The position numbers and the translations under genes are program-made. Shown in pieces: positions 1 to 6,435 of a DNA stretch of 7,125 bases. Numbering within the stretch: the first letter of the stretch is position 1; each line of letters opens with the position of its first letter. Source of the stretch: Deltaproteobacteria bacterium UBA2957 (lineage in GTDB: Bacteria; Myxococcota_A; UBA796); contig DEBL01000185.1 in the NCBI GenBank assembly GCA_002348535.1, forward strand, positions 2,525 through 9,649, given 5' to 3'. Under the pieces are notes generated by a model. The model saw only the letters and a list, made by a program, of their open reading frames with translations, was not told where the DNA came from and searched no databases.

Positions 1-127
1 CATCCGCATCCGCGTCGGCATCCGAATCAGTCGCGGTCGCCATCGACGGTTCCGAACCGCCACTGGACGCCCCCTTGTAGGTTGGGGCGCACCCTCCAAT
101 CATCGCAACAACAATCCCCGTTACCAT
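1..127 (-). CDS. Putative lipoprotein with Asp/Ala-rich linker (N-terminal fragment)
   Basis: Only the first 42 residues lie in the window; the rest continues beyond base 1. Reading the minus strand from ATG at 127-125 gives a very short hydrophobic stretch (VTGIVVAMI) followed by IGGC, a plausible lipobox with Cys13 as the lipidated residue. A Ser/Gly/Thr-rich segment follows and then an Asp-Ala alternation (DSDADADAD) that runs off the edge. The start is supported by a GAGGGAG Shine-Dalgarno at 133-139, five bases upstream. The signal is short and lacks an N-terminal Lys/Arg, so an in-frame GTG two codons upstream, or weak processing, cannot be excluded. Acidic low-complexity linkers after the lipidated Cys are common in surface lipoproteins of Myxococcota-like bacteria. 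The functional domain is outside the window, so no role can be assigned. It is divergent from the sulfatase-like lipoprotein gene, with 52 bases between the starts. Confidence 0.6.
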   Translation of the reverse strand, partial: MVTGIVVAMIGGCAPTYKGASSGGSEPSMATATDSDADADAD

Positions 128-179
128 AACCACTCCCTCGCGGGATCATACTCGAATCGGGGGCCAAGGGATCGGTTCA

Positions 180-2105
180 ATGCTGTGGGTTATCTTGCTG
201 CGCGCCTCTGGAGTTCCTTTGCGTGTCGCCATCACCATCCTCAATCTTCTGGTCGGGTTTGTCACTGGATGCACGACCCGTGCACCCGACCGTCCCGACG
301 TAGTCCTCATCACGTGGGACACAGTTCGGGCCGACCACGTGGGCAATGCATCCACACCGACGTGGAATGCGTTGGCCGGCAATGGTGCGGTCTTCACCGA
401 GGCACGGAGTCCCGTGCCACTTACACTGCCCGCACACGCCTCCATGATGACCGGAGAGAATCCGCCCCGCCACGGTGCGCGAGACAACGGGACGTGGCCC
501 GTTGTGGATGGCATACCCATTTTGGCCGAACAATTCCGCTCCGCAGGCTGGACCACCGGAGCATTTGTATCTGCCTCCGTTCTGGATAGCCGCTACGGCA
601 TCGCCCGCGGTTTTTCGACCTACAACGACCACATTCGACCGGGAAAAGACCGCGTCGTCGCCCATCGATCTGGCACCGAAACCGTTGAACAAGCCGTCGC
701 TTGGCTCGGAGATCGGCCCGCTGACCAGCCGGTGTTTCTGTGGGTCCACCTGTTCGACCCGCACCGCCCTTGGGAGTCGAGCGAGGACCCGGACATCTCT
801 GACTACCAAGCCGCAATCGGCGAGGCCGACCGAGTCACGAAGCGCATAGTCGACGTCATGGATGCACGGGGCCGCTTAAATTCTTCAATCATTGCAGTCA
901 CCAGTGACCATGGAGAGGGTCTCGGCGAACACGGCGAGGAAACTCACGGCTATTACGCCTACGACAGCACACTTCGAGTGCCCCTCATGGTCTGGGTTGG
1001 CGAGGATGTCCGAACCGCCAAGCCCACGACTGGGACCATCGTATCGGGACCCGCATCGCTCGTCGACATCGCGCCAACCCTATCCACCGCCGCGGGCCTA
1101 GAACCCTTCGGGACCGCAGGCATCGATTTGCTCGACAGCCGGTATGCTGAGGCTGTTCCGCCTCGAGTGCTGAGCTTCGAGACTGTGACTCCCGCCATGG
1201 ACTTTGATGCTGCGCCCATCTTCGGCATGGTCGATGCGCAGTCACGAGCGTTGATCGATCTCCCCAAGCGAGAGAAGTACCACCTCGACTCGGATCCCAA
1301 GCAACTTGTGAACCGCTACCGCGATGCGGATGCCGCAGACATGGACGCCGCACTGGCTGAGATCGATCGGGCGTGGCCCCCCTCAAGCGATCCCATGACG
1401 CTTTCTGAGGAAGAGCGCGAGGCACTCGAGTCCTTGGGATACATCATGCGAACGCCGACCACCTACGAACCCAGCCGGGTTGACCCGAAGGATCGAATCG
1501 AGCTGTTCAACTTGCTGACCAACACACCAGCGGAACCGGCAGTGCAACTGCTAGACCGGGCCAACAGCCTCATCGACGAGCACGGCATGGTGCCCGCATT
1601 GATGCTGTTTAAGGCCGACCTGTTTGACGCATTGGCCCGGCCCTTGGACGCGCTGGATACCGTCCGCCAAGCCGCGACAGCCCACCCCGAAGACAACGAC
1701 CTGAACGGTGAGTTCTTGAGCCGAAGTCGCGCACTGAACGAGCTGCGTCGGTTGGCGACAGCCATTGAGGATGACCGCGCCACGAAACCCTACGATCTGA
1801 CCATCGAGCGTGACCTCGCACTCACCTATCACAGGCTTCAACGCTTCGACGATGCCGAGGCTATCTATCGTCGCATACTCGAACAGCAGCCCGCCAACGA
1901 CTCCGTGCGGGTGGACCTTGCACGCATGTTCGCCTCACAGCAGCGATACGATGCCGCTTTGAGCACACTCGCACCGGCAATGCGGCGCCCCAATCGTTCG
2001 GCCGATGTGGATTGCATGGCCGGAAGATTAATGAGTCGAGGAAAGAACAAGCCTGCCGAAGCACAGCGACTGCTCAGCTACTGCGCAACTCAATCGCTCC
2101 GCTGA
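180..2105 (+). CDS. Sulfatase-like (alkaline phosphatase superfamily) lipoprotein with C-terminal TPR repeats
   Basis: The 641-residue product looks like an envelope-anchored hydrolase or transferase. A hydrophobic segment (16-29) ends in VTGC, a lipobox with Cys31. The sulfatase-type domain starts at DVVLITWDTVRAD (40-52), where Asp47 is the expected metal ligand. The motif LTLPAHASMMTG (81-92) replaces the usual C/S-x-P-x-R-x4-TG, which puts Thr82 at the nucleophile position and His86 at the Arg position. FDPH (192-195) and TSDHGEGLGEHGE (241-253), with Asp243 and His244, are further typical metal-site motifs. SEEEREALESLGY near 408-420 is the segment that usually links this domain to TPRs. 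From about 450 to 641 the sequence is helical and TPR-like, clearest around 536-603. Substrate is unknown; with Thr in the active site, phospho-transfer or phosphodiester hydrolysis is as likely as sulfate ester cleavage. ATG 180 has an AAGGGA upstream at 166-171. A TTG at 219 with TGGAG five bases before it would give a shorter, classical lipoprotein signal and is a real alternative start. Confidence 0.88.
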   Translation: MLWVILLRASGVPLRVAITILNLLVGFVTGCTTRAPDRPDVVLITWDTVRADHVGNASTPTWNALAGNGAVFTEARSPVPLTLPAHASMMTGENPPRHGARDNGTWPVVDGIPILAEQFRSAGWTTGAFVSASVLDSRYGIARGFSTYNDHIRPGKDRVVAHRSGTETVEQAVAWLGDRPADQPVFLWVHLFDPHRPWESSEDPDISDYQAAIGEADRVTKRIVDVMDARGRLNSSIIAVTSDHGEGLGEHGEETHGYYAYDSTLRVPLMVWVGEDVRTAKPTTGTIVSGPASLVDIAPTLSTAAGLEPFGTAGIDLLDSRYAEAVPPRVLSFETVTPAMDFDAAPIFGMVDAQSRALIDLPKREKYHLDSDPKQLVNRYRDADAADMDAALAEIDRAWPPSSDPMTLSEEEREALESLGYIMRTPTTYEPSRVDPKDRIELFNLLTNTPAEPAVQLLDRANSLIDEHGMVPALMLFKADLFDALARPLDALDTVRQAATAHPEDNDLNGEFLSRSRALNELRRLATAIEDDRATKPYDLTIERDLALTYHRLQRFDDAEAIYRRILEQQPANDSVRVDLARMFASQQRYDAALSTLAPAMRRPNRSADVDCMAGRLMSRGKNKPAEAQRLLSYCATQSLR

Positions 2106-2616
2106 ACGGCGGCAACACTGCATCACGAGGCGACAGAACCGGATCGCGCACTGGCCAGTCGATGGCGAGGTTCGGGTCATTCCACCGGATTCCCGCTTGG
2201 TGGTTTGACTGATACGCCGTTGTGCACCGGTAGTGAACGGTTGCAGGTCCATCGGTGACGGCGAATCCATGGGCAAAACCCGGCGGAACCCAGAGTTGTT
2301 GACCGTCACCCGCGCGGAGATGCACACCCACCCAACACCCAAGCGTCTCCGAATTCAAACGGACATCGACCGCTACATCGTAGATTGCACCGCTTAGCAC
2401 ACTCACAAGCTTGCCTTGAGGCGACAGCGTCTGGAGATGAAGACCGCGAAGTACATTGCAGTTCGATGTCGACACGTTGTCCTCAACAAAGGGTCCGATT
2501 CCCGCCGCTTGCCACTCGTCCCGATTCCAAAAGCGGGTGAATGTGCCTCTGTGATCCGGAAAGGCTTCAAGGCGGACTATTTTGACCGCAGGAATCGTTG
2601 TCTCGACCAACTCCAC
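2074..2616 (-). CDS. rfbC: dTDP-4-dehydrorhamnose 3,5-epimerase (RmlC/RfbC)
   Basis: This cytosolic cupin enzyme epimerises dTDP-4-keto-6-deoxyglucose at C3 and C5, the third step of dTDP-L-rhamnose synthesis for surface polysaccharides. From the GTG start the protein is 180 residues, the normal family length. Family motifs in order: TTIPAVKIV (6-14), FPDHRGTF (19-26), FVEDN (43-47), NVLRGLHLQ (54-62) with the catalytic His60, QGKLVSVLSGAIYDVAVDVR (67-86), LWVPPGFAHGF (108-118), a Tyr pair at 129 and 135, GIRWNDPNLAIDWP (142-155), and LSPRD (161-165), the usual LSxKD position whose Asp partners the His. The reading frame is open back to an ATG at 2730, but that would add 38 unrelated residues and overlap the divergent gene; GTG 2616 has an excellent GGAGGAG five bases upstream. 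No rmlA, rmlB or rmlD neighbour is visible. The 3' end overlaps the convergent sulfatase-like gene by 32 bases. Confidence 0.95.
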   Translation of the reverse strand: MELVETTIPAVKIVRLEAFPDHRGTFTRFWNRDEWQAAGIGPFVEDNVSTSNCNVLRGLHLQTLSPQGKLVSVLSGAIYDVAVDVRLNSETLGCWVGVHLRAGDGQQLWVPPGFAHGFAVTDGPATVHYRCTTAYQSNHQAGIRWNDPNLAIDWPVRDPVLSPRDAVLPPFSGAIELRSS

Positions 2617-2621
2617 CGCTG

Positions 2622-2628
2622 CTCCTCC
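2622..2628 (-). promoter_or_regulatory. Ribosome binding site of rfbC (decides GTG start)
   Basis: The minus strand reads GGAGGAG, then five bases (CAGCG), then GTG at 2616-2614. This near-consensus Shine-Dalgarno at ideal spacing, together with family length, selects the GTG over the in-frame upstream ATG at 2730. Confidence 0.85.
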
Positions 2629-2684
2629 AATAAAACTATCGTGCACGCCCTCGAATTTTTGCAAGACCGTTCGATGAAGTTTCT

Positions 2685-2691
2685 GGGAGGT
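2685..2691 (+). promoter_or_regulatory. Ribosome binding site of the PilZ-like gene (supports GTG 2695)
   Basis: GGGAGGT precedes GTG 2695 with only three bases between. The spacing is short, but the motif is near-perfect, while the in-frame ATG at 2674 has no recognisable Shine-Dalgarno. If ATG 2674 were the true start, this motif would be coding. Confidence 0.5.
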
Positions 2692-2694
2692 CAA

Positions 2695-3348
2695 GTGAAA
2701 ATCCGCGTACAGACCACAATCGGGATTCAATGCTCAGCCGGTGTTTTCTTTGGCACCACCGACTGGATCAAGGGCCGTACAGTGCAGCTTCGCAGTCCTG
2801 TGACCGTTCGCCCGAACGATGAAATTACGTTGAAGCTTGAACTCCCCAATGGCGGCGAGTGGCTTCTCGCTCGAGCCCGGGTCCTCAAGACGGCCGATGG
2901 CGACGTCGACGAAGCATCTCGGGTGCTCGCCCGGATTTCGTCGATGAGCCCCGAGCATCGGAATCAACTCCACGCCTTTCTGGAGCGATCCGCACGCGGT
3001 CCGAAGGTCATGCCGCGCCGTTCCGGGGAGCCGATCCCCCTGCACGAGCCCTCCGTCTCCATGTCATCGGATGGTCGGAACCTCATCGTGAAGTGGACCG
3101 ACCCGAGGGCATTTCGCCGAGATTGGGCACTCCACTTGAGTCGAGGACGGCTGCCCGCATACGGATCGCCCCCTCATCGCCGCGCATTCATGATGTGTGT
3201 GATGATGCCCAATGGATACGTGACGAAGTTCCCTGCCGAAATTGGAGAAACCCTGCGCGATGGCTGGTTAGTTCGATTTCTTGTACCTCATGGCGCGTAC
3301 AATCGAATGCGCGACTTCGCAGAAGACCACAAACGTCGGGTGGTCTAA
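2695..3348 (+). CDS. Tandem PilZ-like domain protein of unknown function
   Basis: The 217-residue soluble protein has no signal peptide or membrane segment. I read it as two divergent PilZ-like beta-barrel domains. The first (about 1-100) has VQLRSPVTVRPNDEITLKLE-type strands (30-49), LPNGGEW (50-56), a strand RARVL (60-64) and an ending helix SPEHRNQLHAFLER (85-98). The second (about 117-212) repeats the order: LHLSRGRL (146-153), MPNGYV (171-176), FPAEIGETL (179-187), GWLVRFLV (190-197) and a closing helix. A Pro/Arg-rich linker (103-115) joins them. The RxxxR and D/NxSxxG signatures needed by canonical PilZ domains to bind cyclic di-GMP are not visible, so it may have lost ligand binding or act through proteins, as non-canonical PilZ domains do. 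The assignment is from pattern only and could be wrong. An in-frame ATG at 2674 would add seven residues. It sits 47 bases upstream of icd on the same strand; no functional tie is evident. Confidence 0.7.
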   Translation: MKIRVQTTIGIQCSAGVFFGTTDWIKGRTVQLRSPVTVRPNDEITLKLELPNGGEWLLARARVLKTADGDVDEASRVLARISSMSPEHRNQLHAFLERSARGPKVMPRRSGEPIPLHEPSVSMSSDGRNLIVKWTDPRAFRRDWALHLSRGRLPAYGSPPHRRAFMMCVMMPNGYVTKFPAEIGETLRDGWLVRFLVPHGAYNRMRDFAEDHKRRVV

Positions 3349-3367
3349 GCGCGATTGTTGGTTAGCA

Positions 3368-3391
3368 TGCCTCGTTGATTTCACCGAGGTG
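3368..3391 (+). promoter_or_regulatory. Possible hairpin covering the icd ribosome binding site
   Basis: CCTCG (3370-3374) is complementary to CGAGG (3385-3389), with two flanking G-U wobble pairs and a 10-base loop. The right arm contains the GAGGT Shine-Dalgarno (3386-3390) placed five bases before ATG 3396. Folding would mask the site. The stem is short and could be chance. Confidence 0.25.
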
Positions 3392-3395
3392 CACC

Positions 3396-5624
3396 ATGTC
3401 GAACAAGCCAACGATCATCTACACGAAGACCGATGAAGCCCCCGCGCTCGCCACGCATTCATTTCTTCCCATCGTCAAGGCCTTCACTGGCTCATCCGGG
3501 ATCGATGTAGAGACGCGTGACATCTCACTGGCTGGGCGGATCCTCGCCGGGATGAATGACCTGTTGCCGGAGGACCAGCGCGTGAGTGACTCGCTGGCCG
3601 AACTGGGTGAACTCGCGAAGCGCCCCGAAGCCAACATCATAAAGCTGCCCAACATCTCTGCATCGGTGCCACAGTTGAAGGCTGCGATCTCCGAGCTGCA
3701 GATTCAAGGCTACGCGCTTCCGGACTATCCCGAAGAACCACAAACCCCCGAGGAAGAGCGAATCCGTTCGCTGTACAACAAAGTGAAGGGGTCGGCCGTC
3801 AACCCTGTGCTTCGCGAAGGGAACTCAGACCGCCGAGCCCCCAAGGCCGTGAAAGAGTACGCACGTGCCAACCCCCACTCCATGGGCGCTTGGACTGCCG
3901 ATAGCAAGAGCCACGTCGCGACCATGAACAGCGGTGACTTCCGCTCCAATGAACAATCTGTGACACTCACCGGCGACACGACCTTGAGGATTGAGCACAT
4001 TGCCACAGACGGCACTGCAACAGTCCTGAAAGACGGGATCGCTGGGTTGGCGGGTGAGGTGGTCGACTCAACCTTCATGAGCAAATCTTCACTCCTGACC
4101 TTCCTCGCCGAACAGGTCGACGACGCCCGCACCACCGGCGTGCTGTTCAGTCTCCACATGAAAGCAACCATGATGAAGGTGTCGGACCCCATCATCTTCG
4201 GCCATGCAGTCCGAGTCTTTTTCCGCGATGTGTTCTCTAAGTACCGGGCGGAGCTCGACGCCATCGGTGTCGATGTCAACAACGGCCTCGGCGACCTCCT
4301 TGGGAAGTTGGATGGACTTGCACCGGAGACCCGCGCAGCCCTCGAAGCGGACATGCAAGCGGTCTATGCGAACGGTCCCGCACTGGCGATGGTGGACTCG
4401 GACCGCGGCATCACAAACCTGCACGTTCCTTCCGACGTGATCATCGATGCATCGATGCCCGCCATGCTCCGCACCAGCGGTTGCATGTGGAATGCGAAAG
4501 GCACGACCCAAGACACCAAAGCTGTGATTCCCGATTCGAGCTACGCCGGCATCTACCAAGCGGTCATTGACGACTGCAAGGCCAATGGAGCCCTCGATCC
4601 GGTCACCATGGGCAGCGTCTCGAACGTCGGCTTGATGGCGCAGAAAGCTGAGGAGTACGGAAGCCACGACAAGACCTTCGAACTGGCTTCAGCGGGTGTC
4701 GTGCGCGTGGTCGACTCCACCGGGGCTGAACTGATGCAGCACACGGTCGAGGCCGGAGACATCTGGCGCATGTGCACCGTCAAGGACGCGCCCATCCAAG
4801 ACTGGGTCAAGCTGGCGGTGTCCAGGGCGCGCGCTACTGGGGCTCCCGCGGTGTTTTGGCTGGACGAGACACGGGCCCATGATGCACAGCTGATCAAGAA
4901 GGTGGAGCAATATCTGCCGAATCATGAACTCGAGGGACTTGAGTTTCCAATTCTTTCGCCGGTTGAAGCCACCCGATTTTCTCTTGCGCGCATCCGCAAA
5001 GGCCTCGACACAGTCTCCGTCACCGGCAACGTGTTGCGCGATTATTTAACCGACCTGTTTCCGATTCTTGAGGTCGGGACCAGCGCCAAGATGCTCTCAA
5101 TTGTGCCACTGATGAACGGCGGCGGACTGTTTGAAACGGGCGCAGGCGGGTCAGCGCCAAAGCACGTCCAGCAGTTTGAGGCAGAGGGCCACCTCCGCTG
5201 GGACTCCCTCGGCGAATTTCTTGCCCTCGCGGTCTCGCTGGAGCACGTGGCCAATCGCTATCAAAACCCACGTGCACGTGTACTTGGGTCGACGCTCGAT
5301 GATGCAACGACGCAGTATTTGCTGTCCAACAAGTCGCCGTCGCGACGGGTGGGCGAACTCGACAACCGAGGTTCTCACTTCTACCTTGCAATGTACTGGG
5401 CGCAGGCCATCGCCAGTCAGACGGAGGATGCAGAACTGGCGACACAGTTCGAGGGAATCGCTGCCGACCTCGCGAGCAACGAAGCGACGATTGTGGACGA
5501 ACTCAACGCCGCCCAAGGCTCCGCAATGAACCTCTCAGGATACTATGCGCCCGATGAATCGCGCGCTGCAGAAGCCATGCGTCCCAGCGCCACCCTAAAC
5601 GCAATCATCAACGCGATTGGCTAA
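3396..5624 (+). CDS. icd: Isocitrate dehydrogenase, NADP-dependent, monomeric type
   Basis: The enzyme oxidatively decarboxylates isocitrate to 2-oxoglutarate with NADP+ in the TCA cycle and supplies cytosolic NADPH. The 742-residue product has the full length of the monomeric family (about 740) and not the roughly 420 of the common dimeric Icd. It begins SNKPTIIYTKTDEAPALAT, typical of this family. Residues known from the Azotobacter vinelandii enzyme all recur, shifted by one: Ser133, Asn136, Arg140 and Arg146 in KGSAVNPVLREGNSDRR; Lys256 in HMKATMMKVSDP; Asp351 in VIIDASMPAM; Tyr421; Asp549 and Asp553 in NVLRDYLTD for the metal; His590, Arg601 and Arg650 for NADP. The enzyme should therefore be active and NADP-specific. 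ATG 3396 has GAGGT five bases upstream; an upstream in-frame TTG at 3375 adds seven non-family residues and was rejected. The TAA stop overlaps the stop of the convergent transporter gene. Confidence 0.97.
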   Translation: MSNKPTIIYTKTDEAPALATHSFLPIVKAFTGSSGIDVETRDISLAGRILAGMNDLLPEDQRVSDSLAELGELAKRPEANIIKLPNISASVPQLKAAISELQIQGYALPDYPEEPQTPEEERIRSLYNKVKGSAVNPVLREGNSDRRAPKAVKEYARANPHSMGAWTADSKSHVATMNSGDFRSNEQSVTLTGDTTLRIEHIATDGTATVLKDGIAGLAGEVVDSTFMSKSSLLTFLAEQVDDARTTGVLFSLHMKATMMKVSDPIIFGHAVRVFFRDVFSKYRAELDAIGVDVNNGLGDLLGKLDGLAPETRAALEADMQAVYANGPALAMVDSDRGITNLHVPSDVIIDASMPAMLRTSGCMWNAKGTTQDTKAVIPDSSYAGIYQAVIDDCKANGALDPVTMGSVSNVGLMAQKAEEYGSHDKTFELASAGVVRVVDSTGAELMQHTVEAGDIWRMCTVKDAPIQDWVKLAVSRARATGAPAVFWLDETRAHDAQLIKKVEQYLPNHELEGLEFPILSPVEATRFSLARIRKGLDTVSVTGNVLRDYLTDLFPILEVGTSAKMLSIVPLMNGGGLFETGAGGSAPKHVQQFEAEGHLRWDSLGEFLALAVSLEHVANRYQNPRARVLGSTLDDATTQYLLSNKSPSRRVGELDNRGSHFYLAMYWAQAIASQTEDAELATQFEGIAADLASNEATIVDELNAAQGSAMNLSGYYAPDESRAAEAMRPSATLNAIINAIG

Positions 5625-6385
5625 GTCAACTTGTGGTCGACCTCGAGGTAGGCCCCGAGCTTTCGAACGAGCACGTACAACGGCAGCGTGTCCAATGCGG
5701 CACACACCAGCTTGAACACATAGCCGGCCAGAATGAAGGTCCAGAGTTGAGGCCACAGGGCTTGGCTATCGTCGAGCGGAAGGCCCGCTGCGTAAAAGTG
5801 GGTGATGGTCATCACTGAAAACGAATCCACAAATTGGCTGACCATCGTGCTTGCGTTGTTGCGAAGCCAAAGGTGGTTGCCGTTGGTCACGCGCTTCCAG
5901 AAGTGAAACAGGTGGACATCGCACAGCTGGGCGATCAAGTACGCCGACATCGAGGCGACTACCGAACCGAATGCGAGGTGCTGAACTTCAAAGAACAGCC
6001 GGCCATCTACTCCTTCGGGAGGCAGCCCCGTGGCAGGATCGGTTCCCAGCTCAGGGGGGAGAACGCCGCCCAGCCAGAGAATGAAGGCAACCCAGATATT
6101 GAGACCGAACCCAACCCAAACAACATTGGAGGCCCGCTTTCGCCCATACAACTCTGAAATTAGGTCTGTGCACAGAAACGTGATCGGGTACGGCAACACA
6201 CCCACCGCAAGCGGCATGGGAACGCTCACCCCGAACACCGTGAAACTCAAGTCGATAAATCGGGTCAACCCAAGCACGTTGAGCATCGTGAGGGAGCCAA
6301 GGAACAACCCCGAAATCACCAAAAACACGACTTCGCGGCGTGCTTGGAGAGGGCTTGCTTCCATCGGATGAAGGGAATGGTCCAT
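5621..6385 (-). CDS. yhhQ: Queuosine precursor transporter (YhhQ/VUT family integral membrane protein)
   Basis: The 254-residue inner-membrane protein belongs to the YhhQ (DUF165, VUT) family, which imports 7-deazaguanine precursors (preQ0/preQ1) for queuosine in the tRNA wobble base. About six hydrophobic segments are visible: 19-40, 47-72, 87-109, 139-160, 180-202 and 214-240. Family motifs are strong: PYPITFLCTDLISELYGRKRA (65-85) with Asp74 and Glu78, FFEV (131-134), AYLIAQLCDVHLFHFWK (148-164), GNHLWLRNNASTMVSQFVDS (169-188), and a late YVFKLVCAALDTLPLY segment. Between segments 3 and 4 a Pro/Gly-rich loop (110-130) is somewhat longer than I expect for short members. ATG 6385 is preceded by AAGGAG six bases upstream. 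The stop TAG overlaps the icd stop. No queuosine synthesis genes (queC, D, E, F) are nearby, which fits salvage but does not prove it. Confidence 0.93.
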   Translation of the reverse strand: MDHSLHPMEASPLQARREVVFLVISGLFLGSLTMLNVLGLTRFIDLSFTVFGVSVPMPLAVGVLPYPITFLCTDLISELYGRKRASNVVWVGFGLNIWVAFILWLGGVLPPELGTDPATGLPPEGVDGRLFFEVQHLAFGSVVASMSAYLIAQLCDVHLFHFWKRVTNGNHLWLRNNASTMVSQFVDSFSVMTITHFYAAGLPLDDSQALWPQLWTFILAGYVFKLVCAALDTLPLYVLVRKLGAYLEVDHKLT

Positions 6386-6391
6386 CGGTAT

Positions 6392-6397
6392 CTCCTT
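6392..6397 (-). promoter_or_regulatory. Ribosome binding site of the queuosine precursor transporter gene
   Basis: The minus strand reads AAGGAG, six bases upstream of ATG 6385, and confirms that start over the in-frame Met at residue 8. Confidence 0.75.
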
Positions 6398-6403
6398 GGC
6401 AAA

Positions 6404-6435
6404 ACCCGCTTCTCGTACGGAGCAGGTTAACGGGT
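6404..6435 (-). promoter_or_regulatory. Candidate leader hairpin upstream of the queuosine precursor transporter gene
   Basis: Read on the minus strand, ACCCG (6435-6431) pairs with CGGGT (6408-6404), enclosing CTGCTC (6425-6420) and GAGAAG (6414-6409), which pair except for one G-A mismatch around a CGTAC loop. A five-base bulge (6426-6430) lies on one side. The right arm runs into TTT and then, six bases on, into the AAGGAG site. Such a position suits translational or attenuation control. It does not match the preQ1 riboswitch consensus sequences I know, and equally it could be an operator in the 56-base divergent gap or a chance fold. Confidence 0.3.

Larger units (their letters stand above)
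2617..2694. promoter_or_regulatory. Divergent intergenic region between rfbC and the PilZ-like gene
   Basis: Both neighbouring genes start outward from this 78-base gap, so it should carry the promoter of each. Both ribosome binding sites lie inside it (2622-2628 on minus, 2685-2691 on plus). It is more AT-rich than its surroundings in the stretch around 2629-2664. I could not find a convincing sigma70-type -35/-10 pair on either strand, so exact promoters are not called. Part of the rfbC promoter may lie inside the 5' end of the PilZ-like gene. Confidence 0.4.

Noticed and set aside
144..180. TATGAT on minus strand as a promoter for the edge lipoprotein gene
   Set aside because: The -10 match is good, but the only TTGAAC-like -35 is 25 bases away and the start point would fall in the ribosome binding site.
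2635..2664. Sigma70-like pair on minus strand (TTGCAA, then GATAGT after 18 bases) as the rfbC promoter
   Set aside because: Each box matches only four of six positions, and the transcript would start on the Shine-Dalgarno itself.
2416..2673. Upstream extension of the PilZ-like reading frame
   Set aside because: This stretch is antisense to well-conserved rfbC codons, and a good ribosome binding site supports a start at 2695.
3725..4667. Long minus-strand reading frames opposite icd
   Set aside because: GC-rich third positions give long antisense frames; icd is intact and conserved throughout, and the antisense products show no recognisable family.
5269..5280. Perfect 12-base palindrome CACGTGCACGTG
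   Set aside because: It lies within conserved icd codons (PRARV) and is explained by coding constraint with GC-rich codon choice; no second copy was noticed.
5631..6371. Plus-strand reading frames opposite the transporter gene
   Set aside because: The minus-strand product matches the YhhQ family over its full length, so these are shadows.
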